From positions 2,211,501-2,275,500 of the forward strand of contig NZ_CP113088.1 of the NCBI RefSeq assembly GCF_026625145.1: DNA of 64,000 bases, given 5' to 3'. This DNA comes from Lacinutrix neustonica (GTDB lineage: Bacteria; Bacteroidota; Bacteroidia; Flavobacteriales; Flavobacteriaceae). The number at the start of each line of letters is the position of its first letter. Within the stretch, counting starts at the first letter, position 1. Position numbers and translations under genes: made by a program. The notes below the pieces were generated by a model, which did no database searches, was not told where the DNA came from, and saw only the letters and a list, made by a program, of their open reading frames with translations. Below, in pieces: positions 51,358-63,491 of this stretch.

Positions 51358-53265
51358 TGAGCAAAACAAAAGTATACAGTCTTTTTACTGATTTTGATAT
51401 TACACTTTTCAAATCGGGGAAACATTTTAAATTATACGAAAAGTTTGGAGCACATCTTGTGACGTATAATACCGAAACAGGTGTCTATTTTGCCGTTTGG
51501 GCCCCTTCCGCAAAGACGGTTTCTGTAGTCGGTGATTTTAACTCCTGGGATGACTCACAGCATGTTTTAAATGTACGCTGGGACGCTTCGGGGATTTGGG
51601 AAGGCTTTATCCCCGAGGCAAAAAAAGGCATGCGCTATAAGTATAAGATCGTATCAAATAGCAATGGTGTAGTTACTGAAAAAATTGATCCGTATGCGCT
51701 ATACTTTGAAAAATCTCCCAAGACAGCATCCATAATTTGGGATATTTCAGACTATAAATGGAGCGACACGCAATGGCTTAGCTATCGGAAAGATAAAAAT
51801 GCATTAGATAAGCCCTATTCGGTATATGAAATTCATTTAGATTCCTGGCGAAAAAATGAGGATGGAACAAGTCTTAGTTATAACGAGTTCGCAAAAGAAT
51901 TAGTTCATTATGTAAAAGACATGAATTTTACACATGTAGAATTTATGCCTATAATGGAGTATCCATATAATCCGTCTTGGGGATACCAATTGGTAGGTTA
52001 CTTTGCACCAACCTCTCGTTTTGGAAACCCTCAAGAGTTTATGCAGCTCATTGATGCCTTACATCAAAATAATATCGGTGTGATTTTAGACTGGGTACCG
52101 TCTCATTTTCCTTCTGATGACCATGGTTTAGGTTTTTTTGATGGCACTCATTTGTATGAACATCCGGACCCAAAAAAAGGGTATCATCCGGACTGGAAAA
52201 GTCTTATTTTTAACTATGAAAGGAATGAGGTTCGCTCCTTTTTAATAAGCAATGCACTATTTTGGTTAGACCATTATCACATCGATGGGTTACGTGTAGA
52301 TGCTGTAGCTTCCATGCTATATTTAGATTACTCCGGAGAACATGGCGCATGGGATCCCAACGCATTTGGTGGAAACGAAAACCTAGCCGCTATTTCCTTT
52401 CTAAAAGAATTTAATGAAGCTGTTTATAGTCATTATGATGATGTTCAAACCATTGCTGAAGAATCTACAGCATTTCCAGGCGTTACAAAACCTGTGAGTC
52501 TTGGTGGCTTAGGTTTTGGGATGAAATGGATGATGGGCTGGATGCATGATACGCTGCATTACTTTGCTCGAGATCCTATTTATAGACCACACCATCAAAA
52601 CGACATTACCTTTAGCTTAACATATGCGTTTACTGAAAATTTTATGTTACCATTGTCGCATGATGAAGTGGTTCATGGTAAAAATTCTATTTTAGGTAGA
52701 CTCCCGGGCGATGAGTGGCAGCGCTTTGCCAATTTAAGATTACTATACACCTATATGTACACGCATCCTGGTGCAAAACTCCTCTTTATGGGTAATGAAT
52801 TTGGGCAATATACAGAATGGAACTTTCAAAAGAGTTTAGACTGGAATTTATTAGAGTATTTACCACATATTGGACTTAAAAATCATATTAAAGCACTTAA
52901 TCTATTTTACAAAAACACACCGGCCCTTTTCGAAAAAGGCTTTAGTGTAGAAGGTTTTGAATGGATCAGTCATGACGATGCCAAAAACAGTGTGATCGCG
53001 TTCCTTAGAAAAGGTCATGATCCGAGAAAACGATGTCATTGTCGTGTGTAATTTTACCCCCAATACTCATAACAAATATAAAATAGGAGTGCCAAAAAAA
53101 GGAAACATTATAGAAATATTTAATAGTGATGCTGAAGACTTCGGAGGGAGCAATTCATTAAATACTAAACCAGTTAAAACGATTAAGGAACGCTGGAACA
53201 ATAATCCGTTTTCTGCTGATATAACAATACCACCATTGGCGGTCACGGTCTTTAAATATGAATAA
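51357..53265 (+). CDS. glgB: glycogen branching enzyme (frame interrupted)
   Basis: About 635 residues. An N-terminal CBM48 (GVYFAVWAPSAKTVSVVGDFNSWDD) is followed by the GH13 barrel with DGLRVDAVASMLYLDY (catalytic Asp), a Glu in TIAEESTAFP and PLSHDEVVHGKNS. A C-terminal all-beta domain follows. The break at 53022-53027 (CCGAGA) repairs to KGHDPENDVIVVCNFTPNT. It makes alpha-1,6 branches. The ATG overlaps the glgC stop by one base, indicating an operon. Confidence 0.94.
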
Positions 53266-53389
53266 TGGAAAAACAGTTTTTTTAAGGTCCTAAAATTCAT
53301 TTTTATATAATAAAACGCATCTATTTTTAAAGAATTAAAAGCCTTTATCATGGTGTAAATCACTACGTTTATAATTAAAACACCCGAAC

Positions 53390-55789
53390 ATGATTACAAA
53401 TACAGAGCTTGAAAAAAAAGGCAATCAGTTTCCTTCAAAAGTCATTTCTTATTCGAAAAATATTGATGTGCTTCACTTTAAAACAGAAAACAATGTCGCC
53501 CTTCAAATCACCGTCATTCGAGATAGTGTTTTACGTTTTAGATACGCCACAAGTTTAAGTTTTGAAAAAGACTTTTCTTATGCCATAACACGATATGCTG
53601 GCCGCGGTTATAATCTTCTAGAGATTACGGAAGACCTTAAAAACTATACCATCAAGACGCAAAAATTAATTTGTAAAGTGAATAAATCTAATTTAAAAAT
53701 TACGCTTTACGACGCAAAAGATAATAGTTTAATTAATCAAGATGAGTTAGGATTTCACTGGGAAGATAGTTATGAATTTGGTGGTGATGTCGTGAAAATG
53801 AGTAAAACCGCTCAAGATGGTGAGAGTTATTATGGTTTAGGAGATAAGCCGGAGCACCTAAACTTAAAAGGTAAACGCTTTCAAAATTGGGTGACCGATT
53901 CTTATGCCTATGGTAAGCAAACAGATCCCATTTACAAAGCAATCCCGTTTTTTACAGGGTTGCATCACGGTAAATCGTATGGTATTTTCTTTGATAATAC
54001 CTTTCGTTCCTATTTTGATTTTGCCCACGAACGTAAAAATGTAACCAGCTTTTGGGCACAAGGGGGTGAAATGAATTACTACTTTATTTATGGCCCGAAA
54101 TGACAGACGTTGTTGAAAGTTATACCGATTTAACGGGTAAACCTCATCAACTCCCTGCGTTATGGGCTTTGGGGTATCACCAATGTAAATGGAGTTATTA
54201 TCCGAATCCAAAGTTAAAGAAGTTGCCCGGAAATTTAGAGAACTAAAAATCCCTTGTGATGCGATCTATTTAGATATTGATTATATGGATGGTTTTAGAT
54301 GCTTTACTTGGAACAAGGAGTATTTCCCTGACCCAAAACGCATGGTTAGCGAATTACTAGAGGATGGTTTTAAAACCATTGTTATCATCGATCCAGGCAT
54401 TAAAATAGATTTAGATTATAGTGTTTTTAAGGAAGGTTTAGACAACGATTATTTTTGTAAACGTGCCGATGGACCTTATATGAAAGGTAAAGTGTGGCCT
54501 GGAGAATGTTACTTCCCAGATTTTACAAAACGAGAAGTAAGAGACTGGTGGTCCGGATTATTTAAAGAATTGATTGAAGATATTGGTGTAAAAGGCGTGT
54601 GGAATGACATGAATGAACCCGCCGTAATGGAGGTTCCTAATAAAACATTTCCGAGACGATGTAAGACATGATTATGACGGCAACCCGTGTAGCCATAGAA
54701 AAGCCCATAACATCTACGGGATGCAAATGGTTCGCGCTACCTATCACGGATTAAAAAAATATTCGTACCCCAAACGCCCTTTTGCTATAACCCGTGCCGC
54801 TTATTCCGGTACACAACGCTATACCTCGTCTTGGACGGGCGACAATATCGCGACCTGGGAACATTTATGGATTGCTAATGTACAAGCGCAGCGCATGGCC
54901 TTGTCTCGGCTTTTCCTTTATTGGAAGTGATATTGGTGGTTTCGCAGAACAGCCTAATGGTGAACTCTATGCGCGTTGGATTCAATTGGGTGTGTTTCAC
55001 CCTTTTTGCCGTACCCATTCTTCGGGAGATCATGGTGAACAAGAACCCTGGATGTTTGGTGATGAAGTGACAGACGTAGTAAGAAAATTTATAGAGTTAC
55101 GCTACCAGTTATTGCCGTATTTATATACCTCTTTTCGGCATTATTTAAATCAAGGCACCCCCATGTTAAAGTCATTGGTGCTGTACGATCAGCATGACAT
55201 ACAAACGCACTATAGAACAGACGAATTTATTTTTGGAAGTCAAATGCTTGTATGCCCTATTTTAGAACCCAATTCAAAAGGCAGGCGTTTATATGTCCCA
55301 AAAGGGATATGGTACGACTACTGGAAAAACGAATCTTTTCAAGGTGGCAAAGAGGTTTGGGTTGATGCCACCTTAGATAGTATGCCTATTTTTGTGAAAG
55401 CCGGCGCGATTATTCCTAAGTACCCTATTCAACAATATGTTGGCGAAATAGAAGTTGACCAAGTGACTTTAGATATCTATTACAAAAAAGGAAAAGAACA
55501 TTCAGATTTATATGATGATGCGCATGATGGCTACGATTATACCAAAGGACGCTACAGTTTACGTCACTTCAAATTAACAGGGAAATCTAATGAATTAATC
55601 ATTCAGCAACATAAATCGGGAAAGTATATATCACCGTTCAAAACCTTTAAATTGAACTTAATTGGATTGCCCTTTGAAATTAAAAAGATTGAAATTGATA
55701 ACGTTGAGGTGCTTTACAAAGACATAAAATTCACAAAAAATCAGGCCATGATTATTGATAAAGATTTTACTGAGTTACATATTATGTAA
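53390..55789 (+). CDS. GH31 alpha-glucosidase (interrupted four times)
   Basis: About 800 residues of a GH31 enzyme: an N-terminal beta-sandwich, then the barrel with GVWNDMNEPAVMEVP (catalytic Asp in WNDMNEP) and WTGDNIATWEHLW with the second acid, and a C-terminal beta-sandwich. No signal peptide is visible, so it may act on cytosolic glucans. Breaks at 54095 (GGCCCGAAAT), 54202 (TATCCGAATCC), 54651 (CCGAGA) and 54904 (TCTCGG) repair to IYGPEMTDVVESY, SYYPESKVKEVARKF, NKTFPDDVRHDYDGNP and MALSGFSFIGSDIGGF. Position after glgB suggests a glycogen-linked role. Confidence 0.9.
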
Positions 55790-55797
55790 ATCAAGAC

Positions 55798-55843
55798 AAA
55801 AGTTGAAACCGTTTTATAAGCATTAAACCGTTTCAACTTTTTC
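55798..55843. terminator. bidirectional terminator
   Basis: Inverted repeat AAAAGTTGAAACGG/CCGTTTCAACTTTT with a loop of about 15 bases and flanking A/T runs. It overlaps the last codons of the antiporter gene and also serves the GH31 gene. Confidence 0.85.
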
Positions 55844-57669
55844 AACATCCAACGGTTTTCCTAGATAAACTAAAAAATCACCGTCTTTAATTTCTTCAAT
55901 GCTTGTATTATACGAAGAGATAATAAGTATGTCGCCTTCTGCCTTTTTTAGAAATAAAGGTATAATATCTTTATCGGCGTTTGTTATTTTTATTAAATCT
56001 TCATAATGTGCCTTGTCTTTAAGTTCAATTTCCTGAATGCTTGGAAACTTTCTCGGTTACATTAGTTAAGGTTGTAAAATCATCGGTGTGCGAAAACAGG
56101 CCTTCTGTTGGGTTGTTCTTTTCATCACGCATTTCATCAACGCTAACCAGTCTAAAGGAACCATTTTCTCCAAATTGCTTACTAAATTTACCAATCGCAT
56201 ATTTGTTAATATCAGTACTTCCAGTTAAAGCCATTAAGTACCCAACATCGTTTAATTCTATATTATCCATCAACGTATCTGAATAAATATTCGTGGTAAT
56301 GGCTTCAAGACCTAATTCTTTTGCTTTGGCAATATTACCGGGGTTACTATCAATTAGGACCACGTGTCTTCCATTAGACTCTAAATAATGTCCGATTAAT
56401 CTGGAGACTTTAGAGGCGCCTACAATTAAAATACCGTCAGATTTAGTTAAAAACACACCTACCATTTTAGCAAATAATCGTGCTGTTGTCGCATTCAATA
56501 ATACGGTACCTAGTACAATCATAAACACCAATGGTGTAATATACTCTGCGCCAGGAACCCCTTCCTTTGCTAATTTTAAACCAAAAAGAGAAGCAATACC
56601 CGCAGCGACAATACCTCTTGGCCCAACCCAACTAATAAATAGTTTTTCATTAAGTTTTAAAGAAGATCCTTGTGTACTTATAAAAACACCCAAAGGTCTT
56701 ATTAAAAACACAATAGCTGCAAATAAGGCCGCTGTATTCCAATTGTAAATGAGATAGAGCTCTTCCATATTAATGTTGGCTGCTAATAAGATGAAAAGAA
56801 TAGAAATAAGAAGAACACTTAGTGATTCTTTAAAGTATAGAATATCTTTCAAATAAGGAGATTTAGAATTCCCCAAAACCATACCCATCACAACGACAGC
56901 CAATAATCCGAGACTCATGAGCAAAGGCATCTGATAGAACAAAAACACCTAAAACAGCGGCTAAAGTAAAGACGTTCATTAAATAATGAGGGACTAATTT
57001 TCTATTCAATATTAAATTCAATGCATGTGCAAAAGTAAAACCAAAACTGGCACCAAATAATACAATTTTACCAAATTCAATCAGAGCCGTTTTGGTAAAT
57101 TCCCCACCAGCATCCACACTTATAAATTCGAAAACTAAAACGGCAACTAATGCCCCTATTGGATCAATTAGAATTCCTTCCCATTTTAATACAGCAGATA
57201 CGTCTTTCTTTAAAGGAATATTTCTTAAAATAGGTGTAATCACTGTTGGTCCAGTAACAATAATTAACGCAGAAAATAAAAATGAAATTTTCCAACTTAA
57301 ATTAAAAGTAAAATGCGCGGCCACTGCTGCTCCAAAAAAAGTAATGAGTGATCCAATTGAAATTAACTTGGTAATTACTGGTCCAACATTTTTTATTTCT
57401 CCTGTTTTTAGAGTTAAGCCGCCTTCAAAAAGAATGATACTAATGGCTAGCGATACAAAATAAAACAAACTTTCTCCGGGGAATAAGCCCTCATCTCCGT
57501 TCCGGATAGGTTCTATCCATTTAGTGCCGTCTTCACTTAAAAATTCGGCAGCAATTGGTCCAACTAACAGCCCTATTAAAATTAATGGTAAAATGGCAGG
57601 GATTTTAAATTTCCAAGCCACCCATTGTGCCAAGATTCCTAATATAATAATACCTCCTAACTCTAACAT
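55823..57669 (-). CDS. CPA-family cation/proton antiporter with TrkA-N domain (interrupted twice)
   Basis: About 615 residues: roughly a dozen hydrophobic helices with SALIIVTGPTVITPILRN and WVGPRGIVAAGIASLFG (antiporter core), then a Rossmann TrkA-N domain with GILIVGASKVSRLIGHYLESNGRHVVLIDSN. A TrkA-C-like end follows, extending to 55823. Breaks at 56908-56913 (CCGAGA) and 56051-56056 (TCTCGG) repair to AHESGLLAVVVMGMVLG and TNVTRKFPSIQEIELKDK. It exchanges Na+ or K+ for H+; the cation is not evident. Divergent from the UspA/SulP pair. Confidence 0.85.
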
Positions 57670-57826
57670 AAATTTGATTTTTTCGTGAAATTAACATTTA
57701 AAACCGTAATGAAAAGTATAATTAAGCAAAAATTGGGAGAACAGGTTCCAAAAGAGTCTGTGTGAATGGATTTTTTTAAACTGAAAAAAATGTTATCTTT
57801 CAATTTTTTAGAAATCCAACAGATTA

Positions 57827-58675
57827 GTGTCTTTAAAACCCTTTAAAACCTTAGGAATCGGTGTCGCTTTTTCACCAAATTTAAAACCGAATTTATATGA
57901 AGCCGCTCGACTGTCTTTATATTTCGATGCCAAATTGGTACTTATTCATGTTGGTGAAGAGTCTGAAGACAAAATAAAAACCCTGAAGATAATTCTAAAT
58001 ACCTTTAAAAAAGACCAACTTAACTATGAGGTAATCTTCAAGCCCGGAGACCCTGTAGATGTTATTTTAAGTGCTTCTAAAGAAAATAATATTGATTTAT
58101 TAATCATTGGTGCCGCAAAACGTGAAAAACTCTTAACCTATTATGTGGGATCTATTGCTCGTAAAATTACGAGACAGGCAACATGCTCGTTGCTGCTATT
58201 AATCAACCCCTCGGTAGATCGAGTCTCGTGCAAACACATTGTGGTTAATGGGTTAAAAGACCCTAAAACCGAAAGAACTATCGCTACAGCTTTTTACGTT
58301 GGTTTAAAATTAAGGTCTGAAAAGCTTACTATTGTTGAAGAAATAAAACAAAATGAAATCGCTGTTAAAGTTGAAGATGATAAATCTTTACGAAAAGCAA
58401 CGATTTTGAAAGAGCGTTTACGTAATCGTGAACGTTCGAGAGTCAATCATATTATAGAAAATATTCCAAAAGAATATACTCAAAATATAGCTGTTAAATC
58501 TCAACCTATCTTTGGAACACAAGGTTATTCTATCGGGCATTACGCACAAATTAAGCGCGCTGATTTATTAATCATGAATGCACCCTCAAAAATGACCTTT
58601 TGGGATCGTTTATTTCCACACGATATAGAACACATTTTAACCGAGCTACCAACCGATGTTTTAATTATTCAATGA
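57827..58675 (+). CDS. universal stress protein (two UspA domains)
   Basis: A 282-residue protein with GTG start (MSLKPFKTLGIGVAFSP). Two UspA-like halves: the first has VLIHVGEESED and GAAKREKLLTYYVGSIARKITRQATCSLLLL, close to the G-2x-G-9x-G(S/T) ATP-binding pattern; the second half, RTIATAFYVGLKLRSEKLTIVEEI, is degenerate. Its stop overlaps the SulP gene start (ATGA), so the two are coupled; UspA proteins are known to associate with transporter genes and respond to stress or ion balance. Confidence 0.85.
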   Translation: MSLKPFKTLGIGVAFSPNLKPNLYEAARLSLYFDAKLVLIHVGEESEDKIKTLKIILNTFKKDQLNYEVIFKPGDPVDVILSASKENNIDLLIIGAAKREKLLTYYVGSIARKITRQATCSLLLLINPSVDRVSCKHIVVNGLKDPKTERTIATAFYVGLKLRSEKLTIVEEIKQNEIAVKVEDDKSLRKATILKERLRNRERSRVNHIIENIPKEYTQNIAVKSQPIFGTQGYSIGHYAQIKRADLLIMNAPSKMTFWDRLFPHDIEHILTELPTDVLIIQ

Positions 58676-60861
58676 GTCCCAAAAAGAATAACATAAAAAG
58701 TTTTTTTAAAACCCTACCAAGAAACATTTTTTCGGGATTTGTGGTAAGTCTTATCGCTCTACCGCTAGGTTTAGGCCTTGCTATGGCTAGTGATGCACCG
58801 CCTATATCGGGGGTTATTGCAGCCGTAATTGGAGGTGTTGTTGTGTCTATTTTGGGAGGAAGCCATGTGACTATTTCTCGGACCAGGAAATGGATTGGTG
58901 GGCGTCCTTTTAGTCGCTATATCCACATTAGGACTAGAAAGTGCTTTTGCTGCCATCATCTGTTCTCGGAATATTGCTTCTAACCTTAGGTTTTTTGCGC
59001 TTAGGAAAGTTAGCAAACTTCTTTCCTTCCAGTGCTATACAAGGGATGTTAGCTGCTATTGGTCTTATAATTTTAGGCAAGCAATTCCATATCATGCTAG
59101 CCCACAGAATAAAACGTGAGGATACTTTAGATTACCTGTTTGAGATTCCCTTTACCATAAATGACGCCATTCATTACCATAAAACCGCGTTAATTTATGC
59201 GGCATTGGCTGGTGCTATAAGCTTTCTAATTATGAGTTTATACTCTAAAATTAGAAACAAGTATTTGCAATTAATCCCTGCCCCCATGTGGATTGTTTTA
59301 CTCTCTATTGGTTTTAGTTATTATTTTGAGTTCGTAATCCATGAAAACAATCCAATAGACCGAGAGTACATGATTTCCGGCATTCCCCAATTTTCAGAAA
59401 TTATATCGCAAATACCAACTGTAGATTTTAGTCAGGTTGGCACCATTTCGTTTTGGATCAGTGTTTTAGCACTCACCTTAATCGCCAGTATCGAATCCCT
59501 TTTAAGTATAAAAGCTGTAGATAAATTAGATCCTGAGAAACGTCGGAGTAATGTTAATAGGGATTTAAAAGCCCTTGGTTTAGCTACCATAGGGAGTGGT
59601 TTTTTGGGAGGTTTAAACGTCGTAACTGTTATTGCGCGAAGTTCTGTAAATGTTAACAACGGAGGGAGCAACCGCTCCTCTAACTTTTTTCATGCTACAT
59701 TTTTAGTGATTTTTATCGTTTTATTTAGCACACAATTAACCCGTATCCCTTTGCCTGCTTTAATGGCTATTTTAGTATATACGGGTTACAAATTAGCCTC
59801 GCCGGAGAACATAAAAAAGATTTTTAGAATTGGTAGAGAACAACTCATTATCTTCTTTGTAACGCTTATTGTCACCCTTAAAGTGGGTTTAATTTACGGG
59901 ATTACATCGGGTGTTTTAGTCACTTTTATAATTCATGTGTTTATTAATAAGAGTGTCGCGCTTTTTGCGAGAAACTTATTAAAACCCAATGTTTTAATGT
60001 TTCAAGAGGACCGTAATTATTATGTGAGTGTTAAACACTTTTGTAGTTTTTTAAATTTTTATAAATTAAAAGAAAAACTAGACGCTGTTCCGAGAAACCG
60101 AAGATATTATTGTCGATTTTTCTCTCTGCCCTTTTGTAGATCATACCGTTATGGAAAACCTGAATAACTATCAAGAATTGTTCTCTAAGCGTGGGGGCCA
60201 CTTTGAAGTGTTAGGTTTAGATTTACACGATACAGATTCTAAACATCCCTTTGCGCTTAGACGTTTATTGCCCGTACCTAATATGATTAAAAAGAGTTTG
60301 ACACGCAGACAAACGTCTATTGAAGAATTGGCAGAAAAGTACGCGCTAAATTATAAATCTATAAAACAAAGAGAGACGCATTTTCTTGATAATTTTTTAT
60401 TCTTCAGGACCAAGAAAATAAATTACATTTACAATCAACTCAACAGTAAAAATGGAGCGTTAAACGCCTTTGATATTGAATTTTCTGAAGGCGAGTTTAT
60501 TGCGAAAGAAGTCATGCGCTCTACCATGCTTCATATTAAACTTAACAAAGATATTCCTGAATTTACTTTAGATCGCGAGGGCTTTTTAGAAAAAGTCTAT
60601 GCCTTTGCTGGCTTCAAGGATATTCCTATTGATAATCATTCTGATTTCTCAAGACACTTCTATTTATTAGGGGAGGACACGCAGGCCATTCAAGCTTTTT
60701 TTACTGATAAAATCACCCACTTTTTTGAAAACAATCCTTACTATCACGTAGAATCTAACGGCAACGACTTACTTATTTTTGGTCGAGAACGTTTAGCTAG
60801 TATACAAGAAATAGAGGCGCTTTATGATTTTGGTAGACGATTAAAGGCTATTGTTTCATAA
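58672..60861 (+). CDS. SulP-family anion transporter with STAS-like C-terminus (interrupted three times)
   Basis: About 730 residues. The transmembrane region begins FSGFVVSLIALPLGLGLAMASDAPPISG, the SulP family signature, and continues with GGSHVTISGPGNGLVGVLLVAIS. A STAS-like region follows after about residue 470 (DIIVDFSLCPFVDHTVMENLNNYQELFSKRGG), then an unusual extra C-terminal domain of roughly 190 residues (EELAEKYALNYKSIKQRE...ERLASIQEIEALYDFGRR). Breaks at 58876, 58964 (TCTCGG) and 60090 (CCGAGA) repair cleanly. Likely transports sulfate, bicarbonate or another anion. Confidence 0.85.
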
Positions 60862-60912
60862 GAAAAACTTAATAGTGACTCACTTTTCTATCCTTTTTCA
60901 TAATTTGCAAGA

Positions 60913-61776
60913 ATGAATTTATATCCAATTAATGCTGGCAATTTTAAACTTGATGGGGGCGCTATGTTTGGCGTGGTACCAAAATCGCTATGGACCCGAA
61001 CAAATCCTGCCGATAGTAATAACATGATTGATATTGCGGCGCGCTGTCTCTTGATTGAAGATAGCGATCGGTTAATTTTAATCGATACTGGAATGGGAAA
61101 CAAACAAAGTGAAAAGTTTTATGGGTATTACCATCTTTGGGGTGACGATACTATAGATAAGTCTTTGGCAAAATATGGGTTTCACCGGGATGATATTACC
61201 GATGTGTTTATGACACATCTGCATTTTGATCATTGTGGGGGAAGCATTCAATATAACAAAGACCGCACACTTTTAGAACCTGCCTTTAAAAACGCCGTTT
61301 TTTGGAGCAATGACAAACATTGGCAATGGGCAACACAGCCCAACCGTCGCGAAGTGGCCTCTTTTTTAAAAGAAAACATCTTACCTATGGAAGCATGCGG
61401 GCATTTAAAGTTTACTTCGCTTCCTAAAAAAGATCTTTTAAAAAACTCGGCATTAGGTTTTGATATTTTCTTCGCCAATGGTCATACAGAAAAACAAATG
61501 ATTCCTATGATAAGGTATCAAGACAAAACCATTTGTTTTATGGCCGATTTATTACCTACCGTGGGACACCTACCAATTCCATTCGTTATGGGCTATGACA
61601 CAAGACCACTATTGAGTTTAGACGAAAAAGAAAAATTCCTCAATTTAGCGGCAGATAATAATTATTACTTATTTTTGGAACACGATGCACATCATGAACT
61701 AATAACCGTTCAACATACGGAGAAAGGTGTGCGTTTAAAAGAAATTCACACCAGTAAAGACATATTTAATTTATAA
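60913..61776 (+). CDS. MBL-fold metallohydrolase
   Basis: A complete 287-residue protein with LLIEDSDRLILIDTGMGN, the HxHxDH zinc motif in FMTHLHFDHCGGSIQYN, a second His in FANGHTEKQMIPMI, an Asp in FMADLLPTVGHLPI, and a C-terminal His (EHDAHHELI). This is the metallo-beta-lactamase fold of quorum-quenching lactonase-like hydrolases. Substrate not evident. Plus strand, 51 bases after the SulP gene. Confidence 0.88.
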   Translation: MNLYPINAGNFKLDGGAMFGVVPKSLWTRTNPADSNNMIDIAARCLLIEDSDRLILIDTGMGNKQSEKFYGYYHLWGDDTIDKSLAKYGFHRDDITDVFMTHLHFDHCGGSIQYNKDRTLLEPAFKNAVFWSNDKHWQWATQPNRREVASFLKENILPMEACGHLKFTSLPKKDLLKNSALGFDIFFANGHTEKQMIPMIRYQDKTICFMADLLPTVGHLPIPFVMGYDTRPLLSLDEKEKFLNLAADNNYYLFLEHDAHHELITVQHTEKGVRLKEIHTSKDIFNL

Positions 61777-61798
61777 AAATAACTAAACACCTTACACC

Positions 61799-63415
61799 AT
61801 GAAATTTATTAATAAGACACTATTATTCTCCCTCTTTTCAGCAGTGATGTTATCAAGCTGTGGTGGTGGAGCCCCAATATTATCAACGCCTATTGAAAAT
61901 ATTGACACAACACCTATTAAAGAGGCCGATTTAACTACTGCCGAAAAGCAGAATTGGGGTCACTTGGATCTAGTAAAAGATACGATTCCAGGAATGAGTG
62001 TTGACAAAGCATATGCCGAAATTATAAAAGGCAAAAAAGGACAAAAAATTATTGTTGCCGTTATCGATTCCGGAATTGATATCACTCACGAAGATTTAGA
62101 TGGTGTCCTGTGGACCAATAAAAAAGAAATCGCCGGAAACGGGAAAGATGATGATGGTAATGGGTATATCGATGACATCCACGGATGGAATTTTCCGGGT
62201 ACTGGCTATGATGAGCAATTAGAATACGTGCGCTTAATTGCTAGTGGTGACACCAGCGCGCCAAGATATGCTGAAGCTAAAGCGAAATATGATACCGATT
62301 ATGGACAAGCGTTATCAAGAAAACAATACTATGATCAAGTATACGCGAAGGTGAATGATGCTAATAAAGTACTGTCGGCTCATTTTAAAAAACGCAGTTA
62401 TACAGCAAAAGAAGTTGCCGCAATTGAAACTGAAGACGCAGAATTAAAAGCAGCTATAGAAACCGCTAATTTAATGTATAGTAATGGTATGACGTCTCTT
62501 GAAGAAGGTTTGGAACAAGTTAAGGGAGGTGTAGAGTACTTTACAGATCAAGTAAATTTTAATTTAAACAAAGACTTTAAAGGTAGAAAAACAGGGGATA
62601 ACCCAAACGATTTTAACGATAAATCAGGCTACGGTAATGGAAATGTTTTGCCAGTAAAAAAATCTGAAGCTCATGGAACGCACGTTGCAGGTATTATTGC
62701 TGCCGAACGTAATAATGGAAAAGGAGCAAATGGCGTTGCTAATAATGTTGAAATCATGAGTATTCGTGCTGTTCCAAATGGTGATGAGTATGATAAAGAC
62801 GTTGCAAAAGCCATTCGCTACGCTGTTGATAATGGTGCAAAAATAATTAATGGTAGTTTTGGAAAAAGTTTTTCTCCACATGCAGATTGGGTAAGAGATG
62901 CTATTAAGTACGCTAGTGATAAAGGTGTGGTCTTTGTCCATGCTGCAGGAAATGATGGTAAAGATGTCGATACAGCCCCAAATTTTCCGAGACGATAACA
63001 TAAATGGTGAGGAAGTGAGCAATACGTATATTCGTGTTGGTGCTTTAGCCCCTAGTTATGGCACCAATATGGTTGCAGGGTTTTCTAACTATGGAAAGAA
63101 AAATGTAGATGTTTTTGCGCCTGGTGCTCAAATATATTCTACAACACCGTGAAAACGAATATAGTACTTTTGGTGGTACATCTATGGCTGCTCCTGCGGT
63201 TGCTGGGGTTGCTGCTTTAGTATGGTCTCAGTATCCAAAACTAACCGCTGCTCAAGTGAAGCAAATTATTTTAGATTCTCGGTTTAGCGGTTACAACTAA
63301 GGTTGTTGTTGGTGGTGATGCTAATAATATACAAGCCTTTGGAAGCTTAACAAAATCAGCAAAAATGGTTAATGCTTACAATGCATTGGTTATGGCTGCT
63401 CAATTATCTAAATAA
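61799..63415 (+). CDS. subtilisin-like S8 protease lipoprotein (interrupted three times)
   Basis: Lipobox at residues 18-21 (MLSSC), so it is probably anchored in a membrane. Catalytic Asp90 in VIDSGIDITHEDLDG, His295 in AHGTHVAGIIAAE, and Ser in FGGTSMAAPAVAGVAALVWS. Between Asp and His there is an insertion of about 140 residues, rich in Lys/Glu and Asn/Gly, far longer than usual. Breaks at 62987 (CCGAGA), 63147 (CCGTGA) and 63277 (TCTCGG) repair to APNFPDDNINGEEVSN, YSTTPENEYSTFGGTSM and ILDSGLAVTTKVVVGGD. Ends at 63415 after MVNAYNALVMAAQLSK. Confidence 0.9.
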
Positions 63416-63426
63416 TTAGTAATTAA

Positions 63427-63478
63427 CAAACCGCTTAATATAGTTATCCTCTTGGTTAACCATTAAGCGGTTTATTTT
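63427..63478 (+). terminator. terminator after the S8 protease
   Basis: Inverted repeat AAACCGCTTAAT/ATTAAGCGGTTT with a long loop and trailing T-rich run. Confidence 0.8.
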
Positions 63479-63491
63479 TAAATAAATTCAA

